Assembly: GCA_013298025.1 (NCBI GenBank)
Contig: JAAFJE010000002.1
Location: 62,001 to 126,000 of the forward strand
DNA: 64,000 bases
Reading direction: 5' to 3'
Source: Cytophagales bacterium
GTDB lineage: Bacteria; Bacteroidota; Bacteroidia; Cytophagales; Spirosomataceae
The position numbers were made by a program, and so were the translations under genes. The notes beneath the pieces are model-generated. The model searched no databases, was not told the DNA's origin, and saw only the letters and a list, made by a program, of their open reading frames with translations. Shown here piece by piece: positions 18,214 to 26,939 of the stretch; the first letter of the stretch is position 1; every line of letters starts with the position of its first letter.

Positions 18214-19422
18214 CTAATTTACAAGCAACAAATCTACTCTTTTCAATAGTTCTATACAAGCCCTCGTATTATGGTAGGGGCATTTCCAGAAGCCAATACG
18301 GTCTTCGGTTTTCATCGGGGTATAATCATCATACACGCCCCAAACCCATTCGCCTCTTTGTTTATCGAGCAAATACTTTTGGGTAAATTGCCACAGTTGT
18401 TGTATAGCCTCCACGAAAGCTGTTGTCGCTTGGTTTTGATAGGCATTTAAAAAACCGACCATTGCTTCGGCTTCTACCCACCATTCTCGATGCGTATCGT
18501 AATGCTGGGTAAGAGGGTCGTATTCATGGTACAAACTGCCGTCGGGCTGCATTGCGGCTAATGTTTCCTGTGCAATATTTACTGCCAATTGTTGAAATTG
18601 ACTTGCCAAAGCTGGGTCGTGGAGGCATTCGGCCGCCCATTGCAACAACCAAGCGGCTTCAATATCATGCCCAAAAGAGATACTTGCAGACTGGCTTTCC
18701 CAATTTTTATCGAAAAACAACAACAAATGTTTTCCGTTTTTGTCTAAAATTTTATCGGTAAAAATCACAAGTAAATGCCTCAATTGTTGGGCGAGGTGTG
18801 GGTCTTGCCAGACTTCATACAAACAAGCATACGCTTCCAGGATATGCAAATGCGTATTCATGGTTTTGGGGTCATTGCGGTCTTTTTCACTCAAACGCAA
18901 ATCGTCGAGTTGCGTCCAGTTTTCGCTAAAAGCCTCCCAGTAGCCTCCTGTTTCGGCATCGAAACTGTACTTTTCGATGTAGGTAAACAATTGTTTTGCC
19001 AACGCCAATGCTTCGGGGTCTTGGGTTGCCTTATAGTACTCGGCAAAGCCATAGATAGCAAAAGCCTGACAATAAATTTGTTTGCGTGTGGACAGCGGAT
19101 TGCCTTGGGCATCGACCGACCAATAGATACCGCCGTGTTGTTTATCCCAAAAATGTTTTACCAAATATTGATAGGCTCGTTTGGCCAATAGCAAATAGCT
19201 TTCATTTTTTGAGAAATTATAAGCTGCCGAAAACGTCCATAAAATACGGGCATTCAACACGCCTCCTTTTGCTGCGGAGGCGTGGATAGTGCCTTCAAAA
19301 TCCATTTTACCGATAAAACCACCTTGTTGCTCGTCTAAAGCATGACTCGTCCAAAACTGCAAAATACGCTCAAGTTCTTGGGCTATTTCTTGGCGAAAAT
19401 TTTGTAAAAACATAAGAATCAA
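18214..19422 (-). CDS. AGE-family 2-epimerase, probable mannobiose/cellobiose 2-epimerase
   Basis: This 402-residue protein is a full-length N-acylglucosamine 2-epimerase superfamily member with an (alpha/alpha)6 barrel. Visible blocks include HALDEQQGGFIGKMDFEG, NARILWTFSAAY, KQIYCQAFAIYGFAEYY, SFGHDIEAAWLL, HREWWVEAEAMVGF and KCPYHNTRACIEL, which contain the catalytic histidines. In Bacteroidota mannan clusters with GH26, a symporter and GH130, this enzyme turns beta-1,4-mannobiose into mannosyl-glucose. It has no signal peptide, so it is cytoplasmic. It is 28 bases from the GH130 gene, in the same operon. Confidence 0.9.
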   Translation of the reverse strand: MILMFLQNFRQEIAQELERILQFWTSHALDEQQGGFIGKMDFEGTIHASAAKGGVLNARILWTFSAAYNFSKNESYLLLAKRAYQYLVKHFWDKQHGGIYWSVDAQGNPLSTRKQIYCQAFAIYGFAEYYKATQDPEALALAKQLFTYIEKYSFDAETGGYWEAFSENWTQLDDLRLSEKDRNDPKTMNTHLHILEAYACLYEVWQDPHLAQQLRHLLVIFTDKILDKNGKHLLLFFDKNWESQSASISFGHDIEAAWLLQWAAECLHDPALASQFQQLAVNIAQETLAAMQPDGSLYHEYDPLTQHYDTHREWWVEAEAMVGFLNAYQNQATTAFVEAIQQLWQFTQKYLLDKQRGEWVWGVYDDYTPMKTEDRIGFWKCPYHNTRACIELLKRVDLLLVN

Positions 19423-19450
19423 TACGATTTTGATTGAATTTTACAACGAA

Positions 19451-20644
19451 TTATGCCAATATACCTTCTTCAATCAGTGCCTGATTGGCCTCTATAATTT
19501 TATGAACAGTTGCCACAGACGTAGCCGAACGCAAGCCATCGGCAGGCGTATTGATAACGTAATCAAGCAATTGGTCGATGGTGCTAGTGGCTACGTGCAT
19601 ACGTGTATCGGAAGAAGCATAGTAGATAAACACCTTGCCATCTTCGTCGGCAATCCACCCGTTAGCAAACGTTACATTCGATACATCGCCAACTCTTTCT
19701 TCGCCTTCTGGTGCGATAAAATACCCTCCCGGTTTATGGGTTACGTTGGTCAAATCGTTGAGGTCGGTCAAAAACATATACAATACATAGCGTAAGCCAG
19801 CAGCCGTATTGCGTACACCATGTGCCAAATGCAACCAACCTTGGTCGGTTTTGATAGGTGCGGGGCCTTGTCCATTTTTCACTTCATATACCGTGTGGTA
19901 GCGTTTTTCGTCCACAATGTATTCTTTTTCAATCACAGCACCCTCCATTGTATCGGCATAGCCAAAGCCAATACCACCGCCAGAGCCAGCCTCAATGAAA
20001 CCATCTTGCGGACGAGTATAGAAGGCGTATTTGCCATGGACAAACTCAGGATGCAACACCACATTGCGTTGTTGTGGCGAAGGTGTTACGAGGTCTGGAA
20101 GGCGTTCCCATGTTTTCAAATCTCTGGTACGGGCAATGCCACATTGGGCTACTGCCGAAGATTCGTCGCCTTTTCTGGCGTTAGGGTCTTTTCTTTCCGT
20201 ACAAAACAAGCCATAAATCCAGCCATCTTCGTGTTGTACTACACGCATATCGTAAATATTTCCATCTGGATTTTCTGTTTCAGGCATGGCAATAGGCGTT
20301 TCCCAAAATTGGAAATTATCAATGCCATTAGGGCTTTCAGCTACGGCAAAAAACGACTTACGGTCTGTTCCTTCTACCCGTACAACCAACAAATACTTTC
20401 CGTCTAATTTGATAGCTCCAGCATTGAAAGTGGCGTTGATACCAAAGCGTTCCATCAAATACGGATTCGTTTCTTCGTTGAAGTCATAACGCCAAAACAA
20501 CGGTGTGTGTAAAGCCGTCACAATTGGAAATTTATAGCGGTCGTAAATCCCGTTGCCACAAGGAAGTTTTTCGTTCGGACGAGCTATAAGTTCTTCTTGT
20601 ATGGCTTTTAAAGCTGAAAGTCTTGTTTGAAAGATGCTATTCAT
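19451..20644 (-). CDS. GH130 4-O-beta-D-mannosyl-D-glucose phosphorylase
   Basis: The 397-residue protein matches the mannosylglucose phosphorylase subgroup of GH130. It has the N-terminal extension with [20 protein letters not shown], the block [22 protein letters not shown] with the expected acid, and [15 protein letters not shown]. The enzyme cleaves mannosyl-glucose with phosphate to mannose 1-phosphate and glucose in the cytoplasm. It follows directly from the epimerase step encoded next to it. The gene order mannanase, symporter, phosphorylase and epimerase matches the mannan cluster described for Bacteroides fragilis. Confidence 0.93.
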   Translation of the reverse strand: MNSIFQTRLSALKAIQEELIARPNEKLPCGNGIYDRYKFPIVTALHTPLFWRYDFNEETNPYLMERFGINATFNAGAIKLDGKYLLVVRVEGTDRKSFFAVAESPNGIDNFQFWETPIAMPETENPDGNIYDMRVVQHEDGWIYGLFCTERKDPNARKGDESSAVAQCGIARTRDLKTWERLPDLVTPSPQQRNVVLHPEFVHGKYAFYTRPQDGFIEAGSGGGIGFGYADTMEGAVIEKEYIVDEKRYHTVYEVKNGQGPAPIKTDQGWLHLAHGVRNTAAGLRYVLYMFLTDLNDLTNVTHKPGGYFIAPEGEERVGDVSNVTFANGWIADEDGKVFIYYASSDTRMHVATSTIDQLLDYVINTPADGLRSATSVATVHKIIEANQALIEEGILA

Positions 20645-20714
20645 TGGAAATAAATTAAGTTGATTTTTCAGAATATTGTTAAATTATCAAAAAGGGAATA
20701 TTGCATGTTGGAGG

Positions 20715-22541
20715 CTAGTCTTCTAGTTTATCCCACCAAGTCTTTTTCAAGATTACGATAAGTACGAGCATCAGGGCAATGTCTATCAGCAAAGGCTTTG
20801 TCATGCCCAACACCAAGTACATCGGTAAGAGCGTCAAGCACAGTTGTGAAAGAATGCCTAGCACTACGTTGAACATATCTTTTACAAAATTATTATTCGG
20901 CTGAAAATCAGTGTTTTCCGCTTGAACAGAAGCCAAAACTGGTTTCCAAAAACCCCAAGGACGCACCGTTGTATAAAACTTTTTCAAGACCCTTGCATCG
21001 GTCGGAGGTGCCATCAATGTACCAGCAATAGATGCTCCAAGCGAAATCAAAAACAACAAAGGCCACCAAAACAAAGGTAATCCTGTAGTAAAATAAGGCA
21101 TCAGAAGTGCGGCAACAATACCAGCGGTCATGCCCCAAAAGAACCCATTGGCATTGAAACGCCACCAGTACCATTTAAGGCAATTGGCCGCTACATAGCC
21201 TCCATACAAACCGCCTACAATCCATTGTAAAATTTCATTCACGCTATTGGCCAAAAAGCCTAAGACAATGCCAATAATAACTACCACAATTCCGACCAAA
21301 TAATTCATCCGAATGGTTGTTTTGGTACTCGCTTGTGGATTGATGTGTTTGAGGTAAATATCATTCACGATATAAGCCTGTGCCGCATTGAGTGTACCAC
21401 TAAACGTCCCCATAAAAGCCCCCATCAAGCCTGTAATCACAATTCCTAGAATCCCTACAGGCATAAACGCATTGATTGTACCCGGCAAAAGCAGTTCAAA
21501 GTCATACTCGCCCGCAGGTGTTTTTACGTTGAGTTGGTTGTAGTATAAAAGTGCCAAAACCGTTAGTCCAATAATCATCGAATAACGAATAGGCAATAAA
21601 ATGATGCTCACAAAACCAGTCATTTTACTGGCTTCTTTGGGGCTACGGGTACTCAATACTTTTTGCATATCGTAGTTGGGTGCTGGGCCAGCCAAGGACG
21701 CAAAAATTCCTTTGAGCAACATCATACTGAAAAACAAACCAAATACACTGTAGCCATCTGATTGTATTTTGGCGTTTACTTCGGGTAAAATTTTATCCCA
21801 ATCTAAGCCCAATTGCCACCCAAAAAGCGGGCTATCCCAACCTGCTGGCAAATGCAATACTTGCCCTTGCAAATGATTCATGGCAATGATTGCAATGGCA
21901 ATACAAGCAATGGTCATAATGGCGTATTTGATTACATCGCCGAGTACAATGCTGTGCATACCGCCCAACACCGAATAACAAGTGGCAATAAGTGTAAACA
22001 CCACGCCGTAAAAGTGAGGGATATATTTGGCCGAAATATCGAAAGGAACGTAAGGCTGAACAACTTCCCAAGGAATGAATATTTCGACAAATTTGCCTAA
22101 GCCAACAAAGCCATAAGCCAGAAAGCCCAAACAACTCAACAAAGCAAAGGCAATAACAATGATTTGCGAGGCTTTTACGCCTTTGCCTTCCAAGCCAAAG
22201 CGTGTGCCGAGCCATTCAGCCCCTGTATTGGCGTTGCTTCGCCTGAGCCATTTACTCAAAAACATCATCATAAATACTTGGTTGAACGAAGGCCAAAGCC
22301 AAGGAATCCAGATGCTTTTCAAACCATACACAAAACATAAGCTCACCATCCACATCGTGCCACTGATGTCGAACATATCAGAGGCATCACTTAGCCCAAG
22401 CATATACCAAGGCAAAGATTTACCTCCCATGAGGTAGCTGTCTTTGTTGGCTTTGGCTTTTTTTCTCAGATAAAAACCGATAAAAAGCATCGTTGCTAAA
22501 TAAGCAACCAAAATCAAGATGTCTATTAGTTGTAATTTCAT
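20715..22541 (-). CDS. sodium:solute symporter, probable mannobiose importer
   Basis: This 608-residue protein is a sodium:solute symporter (SSS) family member with about 13-14 hydrophobic helices. It opens with LIDILILVAYLATMLFIGFYLRKKAK and contains the conserved GGKSLPWYMLGLSDASDMFDISG segment and SVLGGMHSIVLGDVIKYAIM. It sits in the inner membrane and would move a disaccharide with Na+. Its placement between the GH26 and GH130 genes points to mannobiose or short mannan products as cargo. That substrate is inferred from context. Confidence 0.92.
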   Translation of the reverse strand: MKLQLIDILILVAYLATMLFIGFYLRKKAKANKDSYLMGGKSLPWYMLGLSDASDMFDISGTMWMVSLCFVYGLKSIWIPWLWPSFNQVFMMMFLSKWLRRSNANTGAEWLGTRFGLEGKGVKASQIIVIAFALLSCLGFLAYGFVGLGKFVEIFIPWEVVQPYVPFDISAKYIPHFYGVVFTLIATCYSVLGGMHSIVLGDVIKYAIMTIACIAIAIIAMNHLQGQVLHLPAGWDSPLFGWQLGLDWDKILPEVNAKIQSDGYSVFGLFFSMMLLKGIFASLAGPAPNYDMQKVLSTRSPKEASKMTGFVSIILLPIRYSMIIGLTVLALLYYNQLNVKTPAGEYDFELLLPGTINAFMPVGILGIVITGLMGAFMGTFSGTLNAAQAYIVNDIYLKHINPQASTKTTIRMNYLVGIVVVIIGIVLGFLANSVNEILQWIVGGLYGGYVAANCLKWYWWRFNANGFFWGMTAGIVAALLMPYFTTGLPLFWWPLLFLISLGASIAGTLMAPPTDARVLKKFYTTVRPWGFWKPVLASVQAENTDFQPNNNFVKDMFNVVLGILSQLCLTLLPMYLVLGMTKPLLIDIALMLVLIVILKKTWWDKLED

Positions 22542-22568
22542 GAAAATAGCCTATACAGGCAATAGTGC

Positions 22569-23675
22569 TTAGTGTGCTTGTAAATCTTTTAAAAATAAAG
22601 TTTGAGGTAAGCGGTAAAATTTGATAAAATCTTGGGCACTTTTTTGTCCTTCAAAAGGTGCGTAATAATGGTCGGGGCGACCATTCCGCCATACCAAAAA
22701 ATAACTCAGTTGCGAAGATTGTACAATGGGCCATACAATTTGTGTCCACCAAGTTGGCTCGGTCACTTGTTCTAGTCCCATTTCTGTAATAGCGGTTAGT
22801 TTATGTTTTTGCTTGCCTAGTTTTTCTAAGGTTTGCACCATGCGTGTGGCTTCTTTCACAAAATCGGCATTACTCGCAGGAGCGTTCCGATGGTAGTAAT
22901 CGAAACCGATAAGGTCCACATACGCATCGCCAGGGTAGCGTTCGAGGTAATGGGCTTCGTCTTTGAAGTGGTCGGTCGAATAAGCATACAGTAGGTTGTG
23001 TACACCTTTTTTATTTTTGAGGTAATCGACCGTAAAACGCCACAGTTTGATGTATTCTTCGGGCGAGCAATGATTAGCCCCCCACCAAAACCACGAACCA
23101 GTATGCTCATGAAAGGGGCGGAACAACACAGGAATGGTTTCTCCGTTTTTACCTTTGAGGCTTTTCACAAAATGAGCCAATTTGTCGAGCCAAGCAGTAT
23201 AGGTTTGCATCGCCTGAACCGAGGCAAACATATATTTGATGGTAGAATCGGCTTTATCCCATGTGTTTTTGGTTGGCGTAACAGGATTATTAAAATGCCA
23301 ACTGATGGTATTGATGCCTCCTCTTTGGTAGGTATCCTGAATATCTTGTTTGATTTTGGCAAATGCTACCCCATCTAAATTATGCGTTGAGTCGAACTCT
23401 AATTTACCTAAATCGTAGCCTATAACGGCTGGATAATCGCCAGTTACCGTCTGCACATCACAACGCTTGGGTTCGGCAACCCAGCGAGATTGGTCGGCGT
23501 TGAGGCCATAAGCGAGGGCATCTTGTTGACCAAACATGATGCCTTTGGTACGCCATCGTACCAGTTTTTGATATAATAAAAGGGTTTGTTTACTGGCTTT
23601 TTTATCCGTGGGTTTTTGTGCCCAAAGTGGCAAAGTAGTACAACAAAATACCAATAACAAGGTTGTTTTTTTCAT
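22569..23675 (-). CDS. GH26 beta-mannanase
   Basis: The ATG at 23675 is chosen because it starts a signal peptide (MKKTTLLLVFCCTTLPLWAQ); an in-frame start 19 codons earlier gives an unlikely hydrophilic leader. The 368-residue protein carries GH26 motifs: ISWHFNNP, PVLFRPFHEHTGSWFWWGA with acid/base Glu190, and LTAITEMGLEQV with nucleophile Glu298. The enzyme cuts beta-1,4-mannan, and cluster relatives release mannobiose. It is exported, probably to the periplasm as no lipobox or sorting tag is seen. It leads the catabolic operon, behind a leader of about 130 bases. Confidence 0.92.
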   Translation of the reverse strand: MKKTTLLLVFCCTTLPLWAQKPTDKKASKQTLLLYQKLVRWRTKGIMFGQQDALAYGLNADQSRWVAEPKRCDVQTVTGDYPAVIGYDLGKLEFDSTHNLDGVAFAKIKQDIQDTYQRGGINTISWHFNNPVTPTKNTWDKADSTIKYMFASVQAMQTYTAWLDKLAHFVKSLKGKNGETIPVLFRPFHEHTGSWFWWGANHCSPEEYIKLWRFTVDYLKNKKGVHNLLYAYSTDHFKDEAHYLERYPGDAYVDLIGFDYYHRNAPASNADFVKEATRMVQTLEKLGKQKHKLTAITEMGLEQVTEPTWWTQIVWPIVQSSQLSYFLVWRNGRPDHYYAPFEGQKSAQDFIKFYRLPQTLFLKDLQAH

Positions 23676-23812
23676 AATTATGACTCTATATCCATACGTT
23701 GATGCCAAGAATGAAAGACAAGGTTCGACCAAGCGGTGCAGCCTAAACCCTTGTCAGTCATTACCACATTAACCATTTTTTTTGTATCTATTATTATTTG
23801 ACTATTGCTCAA

Positions 23813-23870
23813 CAAAATTAATACTGTAAGTACAAAAAATATAGTACTATTTTATCCAATTATAACACTA
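23813..23870 (-). promoter_or_regulatory. mannan-type promoter, copy upstream of GH26 operon
   Basis: On the minus strand a 36-base element (23870-23835) containing the palindrome ATAGTACTAT is followed after 14 bases by the -7 box TAATTTTG (23820-23813). The element is identical at 33 of 36 positions to that upstream of susC (30150-30185), with nearly the same spacing to TAATTTTG. It looks like a binding site for an activator located just upstream of the core promoter. Confidence 0.7.
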
Positions 23871-24063
23871 GCAAAACAACTTATCTGTTTTTACTATTTA
23901 CAAATATCTATTTTTATAAGTTTTATACAGGATATATATAAAATAATCTAATAAACTTTACTTTATTACTTATTTATTTCGACTTTAGTGCATTTTTCAT
24001 TATAGCATAATTTTAACCAAAAATATTCACTAATAAAACTTTACAATGCCTATATCACAATAA

Positions 24064-24099
24064 TAAAGCCGCATCAGTCAAGCTGATTGCGGCTTTTTA
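24064..24099 (-). terminator. intrinsic terminator of the susCD-lipoprotein operon
   Basis: AAAGCCGCATCA and TGATTGCGGCTTT form a stem with one bulged base around a short loop. It lies about 20 bases behind the stop at 24120. T-rich flanks exist on both strands. It separates this unit from the GH26 operon on the same strand. Confidence 0.75.
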
Positions 24100-24119
24100 T
24101 TCAAGTGGTAGGGTTAGGG

Positions 24120-25121
24120 TTATTTTACCAATAAGATATTATCGAAATAAATCGTTTTGCCTTCATCATGAATTTGGAACACAAAATCATTGATGGTTTG
24201 CATGGTCAAGAAGCCTACAACAGGAATCTTAAAGTAAGTCCAAGTATTCGCAGGAATGGTGACTACTTTATCCGTTGACCAGTTTACTTTAATCGAAATT
24301 TGTCTGTCCACATCTGCACCCTTAGCCCAGAATGTCAGGTAATTTACTCCAGCCAAACTTACGCCACTGCTCGAATGCAGTGCCAAACCACCCCATGAGC
24401 CACTGTAGGCAGCTTCCAAAGCTTTAGTGCCTGTCCAAGGATTGGTCGTAGAAGCCGTAAAATTGCCTCCCCATGACCAGTTTTCAATACCTGCACCAAA
24501 ATCGTCTTTAAAGAATCCAAAGTTATTATCAACACTTACAAGTTCTTGTTGGGTTGTGATAGTACCCGAAGCATTGGTAATGGTTAGCTTAGTACGAGCC
24601 GCAGTAGCCGCAGGCATTGCTATAGTTAATTCTTTTTTAGCCTTGCTGATAATGGTGGCTTGTGTTGTTGTACCAGTCAATACCACTTTCGATACGTCGT
24701 TTAAGTTATTGCCTTTGAGCGTAATGCGTGTACCTGTGGTGAAATCTGTATTTGATAATTCTGTAACGATTGGGAGAGCAATTACTTTGAATGGTACAGA
24801 AACAGACTTGCCGTATTTGTTGGTAAAAACAATTTTTTGCGTACCTCCTAAAGCGGTATCAGGCACACGAAAAACGATAGCGTTGTCGGTATTAAATGCA
24901 GGATTGAGCCCCGCAGGAACGTTTCCATTATCGAAAGCAATGGTACGCATATCGGCAAGCCCCGAACCCGTAAGTGTCAATACCGTTCCGCCAGAAGCCG
25001 AATCAGGAGCAATTTTGTTGGCTACCGGAGTAGCGTCGGCGGCATCGTCGCTACAGGCACTTAGCAAACAAGTGCTTGCTACAAACAACGCAGTAGCAAT
25101 TTTATAGATGGTATTTTTCAT
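24120..25121 (-). CDS. IPT/TIG-domain surface glycan-binding lipoprotein
   Basis: The 333-residue protein is a lipoprotein with a lipobox ending LLSAC at Cys23 followed by SDD. Two IPT/TIG immunoglobulin-like domains follow (about 35-115, with SGGTVLTLTGSGL; and 117-195, with TGTRITLKGNNL). The C-terminal third (about 205-333, ending IYFDNILLVK) is a jelly-roll carbohydrate-binding-like domain. It takes the position of a SusE/SGBP-B-type protein after susD and probably binds mannan at the cell surface. The ligand is inferred from the locus. The gene is 82 bases behind susD with a hairpin in the gap. Confidence 0.82.
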   Translation of the reverse strand: MKNTIYKIATALFVASTCLLSACSDDAADATPVANKIAPDSASGGTVLTLTGSGLADMRTIAFDNGNVPAGLNPAFNTDNAIVFRVPDTALGGTQKIVFTNKYGKSVSVPFKVIALPIVTELSNTDFTTGTRITLKGNNLNDVSKVVLTGTTTQATIISKAKKELTIAMPAATAARTKLTITNASGTITTQQELVSVDNNFGFFKDDFGAGIENWSWGGNFTASTTNPWTGTKALEAAYSGSWGGLALHSSSGVSLAGVNYLTFWAKGADVDRQISIKVNWSTDKVVTIPANTWTYFKIPVVGFLTMQTINDFVFQIHDEGKTIYFDNILLVK

Positions 25122-25145
25122 GATAGTATTCCGTATTTTAACTTA

Positions 25146-25178
25146 TCAAGTGCTATTCCCCTTTGTTGTAGCACTTGA
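25146..25178 (-). repeat. intercistronic hairpin, susD / lipoprotein gene
   Basis: TCAAGTGCTA (25146-25155) and TAGCACTTGA (25169-25178) are perfect 10-base arms around a 13-base loop. There is no T run, so it is more likely an mRNA-processing or stability element, or an attenuator, than a terminator. Confidence 0.6.
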
Positions 25179-25203
25179 CCTTATGATACATTGATTAGAC
25201 TGC

Positions 25204-26763
25204 TTATTTGTAAAAAGGAACAGCAGGTTCTAGTAATTTTGGATTAGAAACGGTTTCGGCTTGAGGAATAGGCAAATACAATTGCGAAGCCGAAGTAATG
25301 GTAGTTTTCATGCTTGCAATGCCACTGCCTGTATAAGTACCTCTTTCTTGCTTGGCAAGTATTTGCTTGGCTTTCTCAAAGCCTTGGCGTTGAATATCAA
25401 ACCAATAATCTCCTTCAAAAGCAAGCTCAACCCGACGTTCTTTTAATACTTGGTCTTTGGTGATGCTCGTCACAGGTGAAAGTCCTGCACGGGTATGTAC
25501 TTTATTGAATGCTTCTACGGCTGCGGCATCGCTTGTAGAAGTACCTGTGCCAATGGTCGCTTCGGCATATATCAACAAGAGGTCTGCATAGCGAAGCAGA
25601 TAGGTACAAATATCAGTTGATGTACCGTTTACGTTTTCACCATTCGAGCCAGGGCCAACAATATATTTCAAAGCGTTGCTACGGGTAGGCGTTTTGATTT
25701 TCAGGGCATCGTCATTGCTCGATGTCCAAGTTGTATCGTATTTGAAACCACTAGGGAAGTTTACGTTTGTCCAGTCGTTGCGTGTAAAGCCATGTTCCAT
25801 TACCGACCACTTACGTCTTTTATCGCCCGATTCGTAGGCGTTCAACAAGTCGATAGAAGGAATAACCGCCGACCATCCTGCACCTGTAGTTGGTTTCAAC
25901 AAAGGAGAAGGGCCACAATAGGCTTGAATCGGGTTTCCGACAGCGTACCCACCAGCGGCCATCCATTGAAGGGCAATCAATGATTCGGTATTGTTGTTAG
26001 CTTTAGAACTTGTAAACATTGTTCCATAATCGGCCAAACTAAATTTATTTGACGCAATTACTTCTCCTGCCTTCGCTTTCGCATTGGTATAATCACCTTG
26101 GTACAAATACACTTTTGACATCAATCCTTTAGCACTATATTTGGTCACACGGCCAGCCTGATAAGGAGCATCTGGCAAGTTTTGCTCGGCATATTGTAAA
26201 TCTTCTAAAACAAAACGCAACACGTCTTTTTGTACATAACGAGGCACTTGGTAATCGCCCGAAGCAGCCAAAGCAACGGGGTCTGTCACAATAGGTACAT
26301 CGCCAAATACTCTTGCCAAATAGAAATAAGCCATCGCACGCATAAAACGTGCTTCTGCAATGCCTTGATTCAAAAAGCTAGGGTCGCTTACTTGTCCTTT
26401 TTTCTGTTCAAATGTTTGAATCAAAACGGTTGCATTACCAGCCACTTTGTAAAACGCATACCATGAGCGAGATACTTGTTCGTCGGTACTTTGCACCGTA
26501 AAGTTGAGGAAAGTATTGTATTTGGGGTCGCCAGTGTACATATTGCCACTGAGTACTTCGCCAATGGCATGGTAAGCTTTGTCTTGCCATTCATACCAAA
26601 TGGTATTGTACAATAGTCCCGTTGCGGCGTTTACCTGTGCCGCCGTTGTATAATAAGTATCTAGTGTTGGGCCATTTTGAGAAGGTCTATCCAAAAACGC
26701 TTCTTTACATGAGAATAGCGAACCAGACCCTGCCAAGAGTATAGCTAAAATATATTTTTTCAT
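25204..26763 (-). CDS. SusD/RagB-family outer-membrane lipoprotein (mannan locus)
   Basis: The start at 26763 gives a lipoprotein signal MKKYILAILLAGSGSLFSC with Cys19; an upstream in-frame start adds 44 unlikely residues. The 519-residue protein has SusD features: FLDRPSQNGPTLDTYY near the N-terminus, a TPR-like helical core (IAEARFMRAMAYFYLARVFGDVPIV), and the C-terminal RRVELAFEGDYWFDIQR and LYLPIPQAE blocks. It forms the lid of the SusC channel and binds glycan fragments. It lies 176 bases behind susC, an unusually wide gap that holds a 16-base palindrome. Confidence 0.95.
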   Translation of the reverse strand: MKKYILAILLAGSGSLFSCKEAFLDRPSQNGPTLDTYYTTAAQVNAATGLLYNTIWYEWQDKAYHAIGEVLSGNMYTGDPKYNTFLNFTVQSTDEQVSRSWYAFYKVAGNATVLIQTFEQKKGQVSDPSFLNQGIAEARFMRAMAYFYLARVFGDVPIVTDPVALAASGDYQVPRYVQKDVLRFVLEDLQYAEQNLPDAPYQAGRVTKYSAKGLMSKVYLYQGDYTNAKAKAGEVIASNKFSLADYGTMFTSSKANNNTESLIALQWMAAGGYAVGNPIQAYCGPSPLLKPTTGAGWSAVIPSIDLLNAYESGDKRRKWSVMEHGFTRNDWTNVNFPSGFKYDTTWTSSNDDALKIKTPTRSNALKYIVGPGSNGENVNGTSTDICTYLLRYADLLLIYAEATIGTGTSTSDAAAVEAFNKVHTRAGLSPVTSITKDQVLKERRVELAFEGDYWFDIQRQGFEKAKQILAKQERGTYTGSGIASMKTTITSASQLYLPIPQAETVSNPKLLEPAVPFYK

Positions 26764-26886
26764 TTGTAAAATTCGGTTAAGTACTGTCGTACAAGTTGTC
26801 CGTTTTTTTGCTAATCGCCTTTTTTTCAATATTTTATTTCCTAAAAAACAGGCTATTATTGAATAGAAGCGACATTGATGTTGATT

Positions 26887-26902
26887 GTGAATCATGATTC
26901 AC
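26887..26902. repeat. perfect 16-base palindrome between susC and susD
   Basis: GTGAATCATGATTCAC is a perfect palindrome 37 bases behind the susC stop and 124 bases before the susD start. It could be an RNA hairpin that sets the susC to susD expression ratio, or a protein-binding site. Confidence 0.5.
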
Positions 26903-26939
26903 CACTCCTGTTTACGCAATTGCCTGCCTTGAGCAAAGA

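Larger units (their letters stand above)
23676..24119. other. intergenic region with mannan operon promoter and terminator
   Basis: This 444-base AT-rich gap holds the terminator of the susCD-lipoprotein unit on the right and the promoter with its 36-base element for the GH26 operon in the middle. No gene was found. Confidence 0.6.

Noticed and set aside
24427-25107. 226-codon plus-strand frame opposite the lipoprotein gene
   Set aside because: It mirrors the coding strand of a well-supported lipoprotein and has no family features.
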